This document shows positions 54,531-63,763 of a stretch of DNA of 64,000 nucleotides, piece by piece. The position numbers and the translations under genes were made by a program. The notes under the pieces were generated by a model. The model was given only the letters and a program-made list of their open reading frames with translations, searched no databases and was not told the DNA's origin. Position 1 is the first letter of the stretch; every line of letters starts with the position of its first letter. This DNA is from Candidatus Melainabacteria bacterium (GTDB lineage: Bacteria > Cyanobacteriota > Vampirovibrionia > Obscuribacterales > Obscuribacteraceae), in the NCBI GenBank assembly GCA_027451745.1, contig DAIDIP010000009.1, positions 48,314-112,313 on the forward strand, written 5' to 3'.

Positions 54531-56177
54531 ATGAAGTCAGCCAAGACTATTGGAATTCTAAGTCTGCTGGTATTTATTGGCTTGTTGTTGCGCCTGCTGT
54601 TTATAAATCAAGGATTTTGGCGCGATGAAACGGCTTGTTATTATTATGGCGCCGTCGATAGCATTTCGCAATTGATGGCGCGAGTAATATCAATAGATTT
54701 AAGCCCTCCAGTTTTTTACATCCTTACGTATTGCTGGATAAAATTTGCCGGGGCTGACGAAGTAGTAATGAAAATCCCAGCTTTAATTTTTGGACTAACA
54801 CTCATTCCAGTTGTGTATGTTCTAGGGAAAGAGGTTGGCGGAAAGGCTGTTGGAATGATGTCCGCATTCCTTACCACGTTTGCTCCGCAAGCGATTTTTT
54901 ATTCGTTGCAGTGTCGCCCTTATTCTTTGCTAACGCTTCTATGTTGCTTGGCTGCTCTTTGCCACTGTCGTATCATTGATGGTAATAAATCAATGAAATA
55001 CAGAACGGCACTTAGCTTACTTATTTTGTTAGCTCTATATGTGCATTATACGGCTGTGTTTTTGTTTGGTGCTCTTGGTTTAGCGACGTTAGTGCTTTTG
55101 AAAAGGAAAGAGGCTGTCCTTAATGTATCTCAGTGGACGCTAATCTTTGTTATACCAGTGCTGGGATTTTTGCCTTGGCTAAATATTATGCTCAGGCATA
55201 TGCATGCAGGTTTTCATTGGACACATAACCCAGCATGGTACGAGTGGATTTCCGTCTTTTTAGTAAATGTGTTGGAGGCAAGTCCTGTATCTTACGAAGT
55301 AATACCACAAATGTTTTATGGTACTGCCTTGTTTATGCTACTGCCTTTGACAATATTTCAATACAGAAAGGGAAAAGATTTTTTCAATTCGCTTGGTATT
55401 GAGAATCCTTCTAAACTTATTGTAGTGTCCTTGTGTCTTTTGCTTCCTGCAGCTTTTGAAGGCTATGTCACGCCGCAAACAGATCGCTATATGGTGCCTT
55501 TTGCGCCGTTTGAGTGGATTTTGTTTTCTGTTTGTGTTTTAGCATGGTGGAATTATTTGGAGTCATATTTTAGTAAGCATGATTCTATTAGCGAAAGGAA
55601 AAAATGGAGGCAGGTCAAAGCTATTATGGTGACAGCTTCGCTTGCAGTGTTTTTCTTTTTTAATGGGCAGGATATTATCGCCCGCTGCGGACATTTGTCT
55701 GGAGCCAGGCAATTTTGTCAGGATATAGCAGCAAATAAATTTCCGAGTACGGTTTTTATTTTTATTCCCGATATGACAATTTCGACAGTTGATTATCAGT
55801 TTAAGCATTACAAGCTGGTTCCAAACGTAAATGAGGTATTGTCTTCTATACATGGCTGTATACGCTGGGATGATAAATCTCCATTTGATCCAATAAAGTG
55901 CGAAAAGTTATTTAAAAATCCAAATTTGCTCAAGGAAGCAGAAGATAAAATTGCGGCTTTGCCCTTGGATAAATATCCAAATTTAGTACTGGTACAAGAA
56001 AGTTATATGCCTGACACAAAAGAAATGCCTTGTGAGCAAACTGCTAAAGCTCTAAAAAAATGGTTGGACGAAACATATAAATCAAAAACTGTTATTGTTT
56101 ATCCCGGTCTTATGGAAACATATATTTTGCTTTCATATGATCGAGTGGATAAGCTAAATGCTGGGACCAATCGATAG
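54531..56177 (+). CDS. GT39-like membrane glycosyltransferase (ArnT/PMT superfamily)
   Basis: The 548-residue integral membrane protein has about ten hydrophobic segments. The N-terminal loop NQGFWRDETACYYYG has the acidic residue of GT39 enzymes, and QCRPYSLLTLL the later conserved Arg-Pro-Tyr. Such enzymes transfer sugars from polyprenyl-phosphate donors on the outer face. The donor and acceptor are unknown. It follows the secreted helical protein by 4 nt. Confidence 0.78.
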   Translation: MKSAKTIGILSLLVFIGLLLRLLFINQGFWRDETACYYYGAVDSISQLMARVISIDLSPPVFYILTYCWIKFAGADEVVMKIPALIFGLTLIPVVYVLGKEVGGKAVGMMSAFLTTFAPQAIFYSLQCRPYSLLTLLCCLAALCHCRIIDGNKSMKYRTALSLLILLALYVHYTAVFLFGALGLATLVLLKRKEAVLNVSQWTLIFVIPVLGFLPWLNIMLRHMHAGFHWTHNPAWYEWISVFLVNVLEASPVSYEVIPQMFYGTALFMLLPLTIFQYRKGKDFFNSLGIENPSKLIVVSLCLLLPAAFEGYVTPQTDRYMVPFAPFEWILFSVCVLAWWNYLESYFSKHDSISERKKWRQVKAIMVTASLAVFFFFNGQDIIARCGHLSGARQFCQDIAANKFPSTVFIFIPDMTISTVDYQFKHYKLVPNVNEVLSSIHGCIRWDDKSPFDPIKCEKLFKNPNLLKEAEDKIAALPLDKYPNLVLVQESYMPDTKEMPCEQTAKALKKWLDETYKSKTVIVYPGLMETYILLSYDRVDKLNAGTNR

Positions 56178-56236
56178 TAGCTGTTTTTTGTATATAAAAA
56201 TTGAAAAGGCTGAAAGAGTCCTATAATTCTCAGTCT

Positions 56237-56404
56237 ATGTGCCTCTTTCGATCTATTCCTGGACAATCCTCCCAATCTCCGCAAGATTTGATTTGGGATG
56301 CGTTTATCCTTTGGCAATTTGCTTTGTGGCAAGAACAGTTGCAAAAGGAGAATCCAGGTGGTGCATTTGACGGCGAAGACGAGGAGGCGGAATTGATTAA
56401 TTGA
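56237..56404 (+). CDS. Possible 55-residue protein, maybe leaderless
   Basis: From an ATG at 56237 the frame reads MCLFRSIPGQSSQSPQDLIW and a C-terminal acidic tail (GEDEEAELIN). TATAAT sits 9 nt before the ATG, with TTGAAA 15 nt further upstream at 56201, so the message would be nearly leaderless. No family is recognised. Confidence 0.35.
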   Translation: MCLFRSIPGQSSQSPQDLIWDAFILWQFALWQEQLQKENPGGAFDGEDEEAELIN

Positions 56405-56561
56405 CAACACGGGGAGACTTGCGAGTTATCATGCCCGACTTGGATGGTTTGGAATTGTCGATCGTCACGAGTCCAGCGCTAGCATTCAACCAAGTGGTTC
56501 AGCTCAGGCAAGACCAGCAAAATAATTTAGTGAAGTCAAAGTCAATACTTTGAATAAAAAT

Positions 56562-56637
56562 TGGTGGAGGCTATCGGATTCGAACCGATGACCCTCTCCT
56601 TGCAAAGGAGATGCTCTACCAGCTGAGCCAAGCCCCC
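56562..56637 (-). tRNA. tRNA-Ala (UGC)
   Basis: The minus-strand cloverleaf has acceptor GGGGGCT/AGCCTCC, anticodon loop TTTGCAA (anticodon UGC), T-loop GGTTCGAATCC and an encoded CCA. Confidence 0.95.
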
Positions 56638-56829
56638 AAAACCTATGGATTGATTTTACCATTATAGTATGGTTTCAAGTAGCAGTATTAAGGTTTCGTT
56701 TACCGCAGGGCTTAGGTTAACCCTGAGTCTATTGGCAAGTATGCATTTTTCTGACTGACACGTCTTGGCTTATGCTATAAATGCTTTGTGCCTGAGAGTT
56801 ACTAGCTAAGCGAATAGTGTATACAAGGA

Positions 56830-58239
56830 ATGCTTGACAGAGTTTGTATTATTTGTGGGGAGAGGCATTCTATTTATTTGCTTACTTATGAAGGAGCGAG
56901 CTTACATCAATGTCTTGATTGTGAGCTGATTTTTCGTCATCCTCCACAATTAAGCGAACAGCTGGGTGCAAATTCACAAAGTGTCATTGCGATTGAAATG
57001 GCGCATGGAGAGAAGGAAGTGACTGCGCGGCATAAGAAGATGTTGGTCAATGCCGAGGTCTTTAAAGGTAAGGCGGCAGTTTTAGGTTTAAGTGATCAGC
57101 ATCCGCTAATTGAGAACTTGAGCCAGAGCGGCCTTGAGATTGAAATTGTTACTGAAGATGCAAATTCCTGGCTGGAAAAAAGTAATACTGCTAGTTACGA
57201 CAGTATCGTATTGCTGAATATTATAGAAAAATGTGCTGAACCACAAAGATTTTTAGAGCGCGTTCGCTCAGTACTTAAAGAGAATGGCAAATTGGCGGTG
57301 GTTTTTCATTCTTTAGAAAGCAAGCAACGATTTTCTACTTTTGAGACTTTTTGGTCACTAGGAAATTTGTATTATTTTAGTCATACCACGATGCAACTGC
57401 TCCTGGAAAAATCAGGTTTTGAAAAAATCTGGAATGCAACTAATGAGCTCTTTGTAGCTCATAAAAATCGGGTTTCGACTGAACAGATATTATCGGTAAT
57501 TATGCCTGTTTACAACGAAAAGGATACGTTTGAAATGGCATTGAATGCTGTTTTGCAAAAGAAGATCAAAGGTATTGGGAGTACTGAAGTGATAGCAGTA
57601 GATAATCGCTCTACTGACGGCACTCGAGAATTGGTTAAGAATTATATAAATAGTCCTAATGTGAAAATATTATTTGCTGATGAAAAACAAGGCAAAGGTT
57701 ATGCAGTTCGAGAAGGGCTAAAGCAGGTGACTGGGGATATTGTAATGATTCAAGATGCCGATCTCGAATATGATATAGACGATCTCGATGCATTACTAGA
57801 ACCGCTGGTGAGGTATAAGAAAGCTTTTGTTTTAGGCAGTAGGCATAAGGGTAAATGGAAGATGCGTTCTTTTATTAATGACTCTTTTAGTGCCAGTTTT
57901 CTCAATGCCGGACAAGTGTTTTTTACTACACTGTTGAATATTCTATATAACCAGCAAATGACTGATCCACTTACAATGTACAAAGTTTTTCGCAAAGAAT
58001 GCTTGTATGGGTTGAAGTTTGAATGCGATGGCTTTGATTTTGATCAAGAATTGGTAGCAAAATTTATTCGCAAAGGTTACACACCTCACGAGATTCGTGT
58101 TAATTATCGCTCTCGATCATTTAGCGAAGGCAAAAAGATATCGATGTTAAAAGACCCATTTATTTGTCTAATTAATGACCTCAAGTACAGATTTGTTAGT
58201 CCTTTTGAAACTGACTGGAAGGATAGTCCGCCGAAGTAA
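56830..58239 (+). CDS. Fusion of a methyltransferase-like domain and a GT2 glycosyltransferase
   Basis: The 469-residue product starts with a zinc-ribbon-like CIICGE..CLDCELIFRHPP and a Rossmann-type domain to about residue 200, which resembles methyltransferases but lacks a clear glycine-rich motif I. From residue 219 there is a GT2 domain (LSVIMPVYNEKDTFEMALNA, AVDNRSTDGTRELVKNY, QDADLEYDIDDL), of the dolichol-phosphate-mannose-synthase type. It may act on polyprenyl phosphate. Its last 44 nt overlap the convergent GT87 gene. Confidence 0.82.
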   Translation: MLDRVCIICGERHSIYLLTYEGASLHQCLDCELIFRHPPQLSEQLGANSQSVIAIEMAHGEKEVTARHKKMLVNAEVFKGKAAVLGLSDQHPLIENLSQSGLEIEIVTEDANSWLEKSNTASYDSIVLLNIIEKCAEPQRFLERVRSVLKENGKLAVVFHSLESKQRFSTFETFWSLGNLYYFSHTTMQLLLEKSGFEKIWNATNELFVAHKNRVSTEQILSVIMPVYNEKDTFEMALNAVLQKKIKGIGSTEVIAVDNRSTDGTRELVKNYINSPNVKILFADEKQGKGYAVREGLKQVTGDIVMIQDADLEYDIDDLDALLEPLVRYKKAFVLGSRHKGKWKMRSFINDSFSASFLNAGQVFFTTLLNILYNQQMTDPLTMYKVFRKECLYGLKFECDGFDFDQELVAKFIRKGYTPHEIRVNYRSRSFSEGKKISMLKDPFICLINDLKYRFVSPFETDWKDSPPK

Positions 58240-59479
58240 ATTGTTTGACAGCAATAATGAACAGCACGAGCATGAGTGCTGTAAATATTGCGTTGGCAGG
58301 CAGATCTAGGGCAGTTAATAAATGGACAACCCATGTGATTATCGGCATTAGATAAAACGACCATTGCCAGAACTTAATACTTGCTAGTTGCCCTTGATTT
58401 GTCTGTAACAGAGGAAGAGTTATTAGGGCAGGTATAAGAATAAACAAGCAGTCATGGGAATGAGAATGAGGACTAAACAGTAGAGCGGCTAGAACAATTG
58501 ATGATAGTAGCCAAGGCATGTTAGGTTCTGAGTTCTTTTTTAGATAAAGCATAAAAAATAGCGTCAGTGAAAATAGTGCTATGGCTAACAGGACTAACCC
58601 GGTATAGTAAGTTGTAGTTTTTGAGAAGAAGAAAGAAAGAAATGAGGCCATGCCATACATTGTGTTCATGTGTATAGACTTAAATGTCGATTCACATTGA
58701 TTGAGAGCAAATGGATAAGCGAGTATTGCTTTAATTCCAAAAGTCGTTACGCAAAGCAGCAGCAATAAGAATTCCCATAGAAGAGCAAAGAGTATTAAGC
58801 GATAGCGTCCCAGTATAAGAGTGGGTATGGCTAAGAATAGTGCATAGTGTGGCTTAATAATGGTTAGAGCAAAAGCTAGACCGGACCATAAGTTTTTTTG
58901 CTTCAATAAAAAGGCAAAATAAAAACAAATGATGCCTACATATAGCCAGGAAATTTGGCCTAAATACCACGTGTTCCAGGATGGCATTGAAGATAAAGCA
59001 CCAAGAATAACTAAATAAGCCATGCGATTTTTGGTAAGGTTAAGTTCTTTCATTAAAAACCAGCAGCCTATAAGTCCGATAGTCAGATTGATTGTGTCAA
59101 ACAATAAATGGGCAGATTCCATTGGTAGTGTTGCATATGGTGCCATCAACAAAAAAACTAATGGAACATATTGAGTGTAAAAATCTTCACCGGTAATGAC
59201 ACAATGAGTAAGATTTTCCAAGAAATGTTTTTGGACTTCCCAGGAGTAAAACATGATTCTTTCTGGTGAAAGAGTAATTTTCCCTGCGACATAAAAATGA
59301 ACAAAATCAGTGAAGCCTGATTGTGAGCCTTGCTGATCTAAAGAAAGATTGTGGGTGAAAAAAGCAAACAAAAGTTCACCCACAAGAGCGAGAGTCCAAA
59401 GTAGGAGAAAGCTTGTATAGCCAAAAGCAAGAAGCCGCGGTAATTTGTTTAGATTGTTAGTCGTTGTCAATTTAGTCAT
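58196..59479 (-). CDS. GT87-family membrane glycosyltransferase, copy 2
   Basis: The 427-residue integral membrane protein has about ten hydrophobic helices and TDFVHFYVAGKI, the acid-containing first loop of GT87 (DUF2029) enzymes. It starts by a 1-nt overlap (TAATG) with the stop of the other GT87 gene and aligns with it across most of its length. GT87 members transfer mannose or similar sugars from polyprenyl phosphates. Confidence 0.78.
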   Translation of the reverse strand: MTKLTTTNNLNKLPRLLAFGYTSFLLLWTLALVGELLFAFFTHNLSLDQQGSQSGFTDFVHFYVAGKITLSPERIMFYSWEVQKHFLENLTHCVITGEDFYTQYVPLVFLLMAPYATLPMESAHLLFDTINLTIGLIGCWFLMKELNLTKNRMAYLVILGALSSMPSWNTWYLGQISWLYVGIICFYFAFLLKQKNLWSGLAFALTIIKPHYALFLAIPTLILGRYRLILFALLWEFLLLLLCVTTFGIKAILAYPFALNQCESTFKSIHMNTMYGMASFLSFFFSKTTTYYTGLVLLAIALFSLTLFFMLYLKKNSEPNMPWLLSSIVLAALLFSPHSHSHDCLFILIPALITLPLLQTNQGQLASIKFWQWSFYLMPIITWVVHLLTALDLPANAIFTALMLVLFIIAVKQFTSADYPSSQFQKD

Positions 59480-60741
59480 TAGTTAGATATACCCACGGGC
59501 TCTGGTTTTTCTATATTCAAAACCTGCTTTATGGCGCACAGTAATAGAATAAAGGTGATAAGTATAAATAGATAATTACCGGGCATACTAAACAGAATAA
59601 GCCAAAAGGCAATCCAACTGGTTATAGGAAAAGAATATAAACACCATTTCCATGTTGTTAATGATGGTGATAGTTTAGAGACGTTCATAAGAGGTGCGAG
59701 AGTTAGTATTGCCGGAATAGCAATAAGAAGACAATCATGAGTATGCGCATGTGGACTAAATAATAAAGCGCACAAAATAAATAGAGATACTATCCAAATT
59801 ATGCTGTGCTTATTTGGATTTTTGTGCAGAGCGTAGAATCCAAGTAGAGTGCTGGCTACTAGTGTAATTATGGCTATGATGCAACTTAGTAAATATGCAT
59901 GTGCTTCATTGAAGAAAAGGCAAAGTATGGCTCGAATGCAAGTCATGTGTCCAGCATTGGTAAAACTTGAATTTAGCTCGTGCTTATTGAAAGTATGAAT
60001 GTAAGTGTTAATCGCATCGGATCCAAAAGCCAATAAACAGAATATAGTCAGAACGATCTCAGTAATTACGGCAATGAGCAGCAGCTTATAACGCTTGCTA
60101 ATTAAAGAAAGAGCGCTAAGCCCAACAGCATAATGAGGTTTAAAGCTAGCAAGGGACAAAATAATGCCTGAAGCAAAGTTTTTATTGCGTAAGAAGTATT
60201 TCAAAAATACGCTTGTTAATCCAAGATAAAGCCACATTATTTGCCCTTGCATCCAATTGCGCCAGCAAGGACTAGAGGCCAACACACCTATTAATGTGAA
60301 TATCGGAAATGAACGATTGGGGTATCCACACTCTTTAGTCAAGTGTAGAAGGGACCAAGTGCCAAAAACTGTTGTAACAGTAATAAACGTAAGATGGGCT
60401 AGATCTATTGGCAAAAAGGAAAATGGTGTTAAAAAGAAATTGACGAACAGTAGATAGTAGATACTCAAATCAGACGGATTGTCTAACTTAGTACGCGTGA
60501 CATTTTCAAAGATTGTTTTATACAGGCTTACATCATATATTTCAGAGCGCTGTGCAGAAGCGGTAATCTTACCAGCGAGATAATAGGAAACGAAATCTGT
60601 AATGCCAACTTGACTCTCTCCATGGAATAGAGCCAGGCTATGATCAAAAAATAGCCAGAGCACCTGTCCTATTTCAGCTATTATCCAAAAAACTAAATAG
60701 CTTAAGTAGGCAAAAGTAAGCAGGCGATTGATTTTAGTCAT
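59479..60741 (-). CDS. GT87-family membrane glycosyltransferase, copy 1
   Basis: The product is about 420 residues. It has TDFVSYYLAGKI in the first loop and many hydrophobic segments, as in copy 2. The start MTKINRLLTFAYLSYL lines up with MTKLTTTNNLNKLPRLLAFG of the paralog, which favours the ATG at 60741 over the longer frame from 60789. The pair arose by tandem duplication. Confidence 0.78.
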   Translation of the reverse strand: MTKINRLLTFAYLSYLVFWIIAEIGQVLWLFFDHSLALFHGESQVGITDFVSYYLAGKITASAQRSEIYDVSLYKTIFENVTRTKLDNPSDLSIYYLLFVNFFLTPFSFLPIDLAHLTFITVTTVFGTWSLLHLTKECGYPNRSFPIFTLIGVLASSPCWRNWMQGQIMWLYLGLTSVFLKYFLRNKNFASGIILSLASFKPHYAVGLSALSLISKRYKLLLIAVITEIVLTIFCLLAFGSDAINTYIHTFNKHELNSSFTNAGHMTCIRAILCLFFNEAHAYLLSCIIAIITLVASTLLGFYALHKNPNKHSIIWIVSLFILCALLFSPHAHTHDCLLIAIPAILTLAPLMNVSKLSPSLTTWKWCLYSFPITSWIAFWLILFSMPGNYLFILITFILLLCAIKQVLNIEKPEPVGISN

Positions 60742-60914
60742 AATATCCAGTTGGCTAGTGCTGATTAAGATCAAATCACAAAAGAGCACAATTAGTACGG
60801 GTGAAATGCACTTTAAAACTGGATTTAGTGCGTGGCTGAAGGAGAGAGATTTTTCTTTCTAAATTCCAGAAGAATAATCTCAAATATGCATATATATTGA
60901 GTATGGCGAAAATA

Positions 60915-60988
<74 letters not shown>

Positions 60989-61413
60989 GCCCGAAAATTC
61001 AAGATAGAAATAATATCATCGCCAAAGCGAATTGTCACAAGATATTGGCATGGCTGTGACGAAACAATATCTTTAGTCTCATTTTACTGCGTAGGGATTG
61101 TAAAGATAGTGTCTGGTCGAAATGACTTATTATCAGCCATGCTGGCTCATTTAGGCGATAAAAAGGAGGCTAAGAGGTGCCTTTAAAGCAAGGAAATATT
61201 ATAGGTTTTTGGTTGAAACTCATAAAGCAAAGTATAAAAATGCCTGTTTTTGGCTGGTAAAGTGTAAAGAGAGCAACACTTTTGCATGCTATTTTGGCGA
61301 CTTTAGGGGTTTGCCTATAGGAAAGTATTTGTTCGCGAATATTAGTAAAAACTCAGCTAAGTCTAGAATGAAATTATAGGGCACACATCACCCCTAGTTG
61401 AAGGTCAAACACA
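60989..61413. other. Intergenic region without a supported gene
   Basis: About 425 bases lie between tRNA-Ile and the LRV-repeat gene. Only very short frames occur, and no RNA gene is recognisable. The last 100 bases probably include the promoter of the next gene (an ATTATA box near 61374). Confidence 0.4.
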
Positions 61414-62673
61414 ATGACAAATATGTTTTTGAAGCGAGTAGCTAAATTACTTGATGGCTTGCCTGTGAATGGTTATTCGGAGGCACGTAAACCTATACGT
61501 GCACCGTCTCGACAGGGTCCACCGCGGGCTAAAGTTCCATCTGAGTTTGAATTGCACTCTCAAGTTTTGCAAAATACTTGGGGTCGTATTGAGTTTGAAA
61601 TTCAGCCTTTGACTCAACAGCAAAGTGAAAAGCCTCCTAATAAAAGTGAAATAGATTATCGAGTTAGAGTCAAAACTAAATATAGAATGGCTGTTCAGAA
61701 GCAACAAGAGGCTTTAAAGGAAGAGCTAAGAGACTACCGATTGGCCCAGAATATGCCCGGAGGTGACAACAAGCCTCAGCCTCCTACAGAAAATCCTGTT
61801 TCTGCGCTGGATAATCCTCGATTAACGGCTAGCCCCAGAGCTGTTATGTTGCAAGAAAAACCGGCTAGCACTGATTTTAAGCATGGAGCGGCATTCCAGG
61901 CGGAAGAAGTGCCAGTGGACAGCAAAGTTATTCCGCAGAAAAAAGAAGTAGTTGGCAAAGAATTTCACTGTCGTGAAAGTCAAAGAATGCTCACTTTAAT
62001 CTCTCAGCGTAAACGAAGTGCTGAAATAATGAGAGAGAAGAGTGTATTCGTAAACTTCTCTTTGCCTGTTTTAAGTACATTGGCGAGAAGCCCACAAACA
62101 CCTAAGAGTGCTTTGAAGTGGCTTGCTTTTCATGAAAATCCAACTATCAGAAAAGCAGTGGCGAGAAATAAGAATACTGATCTGGATATTTTAGAAATAC
62201 TAGCGCGGGATGAAGAAGAAAGTATTAGATTGGCGGTAGCTGAAAATTCAGCGGTAGATAAAGAGTTCCTTTTAAAACTACTAAATGACGATATGTCTAT
62301 GGTGGTAGATAAGGCCAGAAATATTTTGGATCAAATGACTAGATCTGAGGCTAATCAAAATAATAGAGCTACATTGAAAGCTCTAAGTGAATTTGTTGAT
62401 GGCGACGAGATCAGTGATAACAAAAATATCGAAGCCAATGACACTGATTTTCTGAGAATCGTTGCTTCCAAGGCAACCACTCCATCGCAAAGATTGTCGC
62501 AGTTGGCAAAACATGATGATTGGAATGTACGTATGGCTGTTGCAGGGAATCCTAATGCGACATTGAGGACATTGTGTCTTCTAGCAGAGGACCCAGTCTC
62601 AGTTGTGCGCAATAGAGTTATAGCTAATTGCAATTGTCCGCCGAAGGTCATACTCGATACAATGGGACATTAG
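61414..62673 (+). CDS. LRV/HEAT-like repeat protein
   Basis: The product is 419 residues. The first 180 residues are low complexity, rich in Pro, Gln and Lys. From about residue 205 there are leucine-rich-variant-like helical repeats (LARSPQTPKSALKWLAFHEN, NPTIRKAVARNKNTDLDI, DEEESIRLAVAENSAVDKEF, HDDWNVRMAVAGNPNATLRT), a solenoid suited to protein binding. Between two groups of repeats is a linker (residues 305-350). AAGG precedes the ATG. Its role is unknown. Confidence 0.75.
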   Translation: MTNMFLKRVAKLLDGLPVNGYSEARKPIRAPSRQGPPRAKVPSEFELHSQVLQNTWGRIEFEIQPLTQQQSEKPPNKSEIDYRVRVKTKYRMAVQKQQEALKEELRDYRLAQNMPGGDNKPQPPTENPVSALDNPRLTASPRAVMLQEKPASTDFKHGAAFQAEEVPVDSKVIPQKKEVVGKEFHCRESQRMLTLISQRKRSAEIMREKSVFVNFSLPVLSTLARSPQTPKSALKWLAFHENPTIRKAVARNKNTDLDILEILARDEEESIRLAVAENSAVDKEFLLKLLNDDMSMVVDKARNILDQMTRSEANQNNRATLKALSEFVDGDEISDNKNIEANDTDFLRIVASKATTPSQRLSQLAKHDDWNVRMAVAGNPNATLRTLCLLAEDPVSVVRNRVIANCNCPPKVILDTMGH

Positions 62674-62716
62674 TCATCAGCCATTGTTAGTATCATCTGT
62701 GGTGTTAATAAAAACC

Positions 62717-62789
62717 TGGAGATAAGGGGATTCGAACCCCTGGCCTCACGGGTGCGATCCGTGCGCTCTACCAACTGAGCTATATCCCC
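62717..62789 (-). tRNA. tRNA-Ala (CGC)
   Basis: The minus-strand cloverleaf has acceptor GGGGATA/TATCTCC, anticodon loop ATCGCAC (anticodon CGC), and T-loop GGTTCGAATCC. CCA is not encoded. Confidence 0.9.
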
Positions 62790-63020
62790 GCATATTTGAT
62801 CTCTCTTGGCGTCCTGTTGGCAATGTGTCAAAATAACAAATTTTAGCCAACCTTACTTATGATTTTATCATCAAGAATGTCCAATTAAGCCTGTTTGCTG
62901 GGCACATGCTTTCATGTTTTTGTAGGCAAAAGTAATACTTATTGGTATTTTTTTCATCTTGACTTCGCTGTTGTGCCAGTTTATCCCGTAGTATATGGCT
63001 AACAGCTAAGAGGGGAAATT

Positions 63021-63674
63021 ATGTTGAGAAGAAAATATTTTACTTTTGTTCTTGCCTTGGCAGTTTTGGCCAATTTGGCTGGGAGCATTAAAGCATTTGC
63101 TAGCAGCAGCGCCAGCACTAACACTCAAATAGGGGAAGCGAAGGTAGGACAATCTGCGCCACAATTTACTTTGCCAGATACAAAAGGTAAAACAATAAAT
63201 CTTTCAGACTACAAGGGAAAATATGTTGTTTTGGAATGGTTTAATCAAGGATGCCCTTTTGTCAGAAAGCATTATGACAGTGGCAATATGCAAAAACTGC
63301 AGAAGGAATACACAGGCAAGGGAGTTGTTTGGCTTTCTATATGTTCTTCTGCTCCTGGCAAACAAGGTAATTACACTGCTGCTGAGCACAATCAAATGTT
63401 TGCTGAAAAACAGGCGGCACCAACTGCGATACTAATGGATATTGATGGTGTGGTTGGTCATCGTTATCATGCTACCAGCACGCCAGATATGTTCGTTATC
63501 AATCCAAAGGGTGTACTGATTTATTCAGGCGCTATTGACGATGTTGCCGGTACAGATATTACTGAAATTTCAGCCGCAAAAAATTATGTAAAAGCTGCGC
63601 TTGATGAAAGTATCGCTGGGAAGCCTGTTTTGATTCCTAATACAAGACCATATGGTTGTTTTGTACACTACTAA
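63021..63674 (+). CDS. Secreted thioredoxin-fold protein (AhpC/TSA-like)
   Basis: The 217-residue product has a signal peptide (FTFVLALAVLANLAGSIKAFA) and a redoxin domain (VGQSAPQFTLPDTKGKTINL, LEWFNQGCPFVRKHY, ATSTPDMFVINPKGVLIYSG). The active-site area has one Cys in GCPF instead of CxxC. The C-terminus ends RPYGCFVHY, an extra Cys typical of this peroxiredoxin-like subgroup. It may be a thiol peroxidase or a thioredoxin-like redox protein in the periplasm. GAGGGG precedes the ATG. Confidence 0.85.
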   Translation: MLRRKYFTFVLALAVLANLAGSIKAFASSSASTNTQIGEAKVGQSAPQFTLPDTKGKTINLSDYKGKYVVLEWFNQGCPFVRKHYDSGNMQKLQKEYTGKGVVWLSICSSAPGKQGNYTAAEHNQMFAEKQAAPTAILMDIDGVVGHRYHATSTPDMFVINPKGVLIYSGAIDDVAGTDITEISAAKNYVKAALDESIAGKPVLIPNTRPYGCFVHY

Positions 63675-63696
63675 AAGCTATAAAATTCTGTTTGAT

Positions 63697-63733
63697 AATT
63701 TGGCGTTTGCTGTATTTCAGCAATCGCCAAATT
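63697..63733. terminator. Hairpin between convergent genes
   Basis: AATTTGGCG pairs with CGCCAAATT and the inner TTGCTG with CAGCAA. No T-run follows on either strand, so it may be a weak bidirectional terminator between the redoxin gene and the partial gene at the edge. Confidence 0.55.
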
Positions 63734-63763
63734 GTATGTCGTGAATTATAAGTAGTATTGGAG

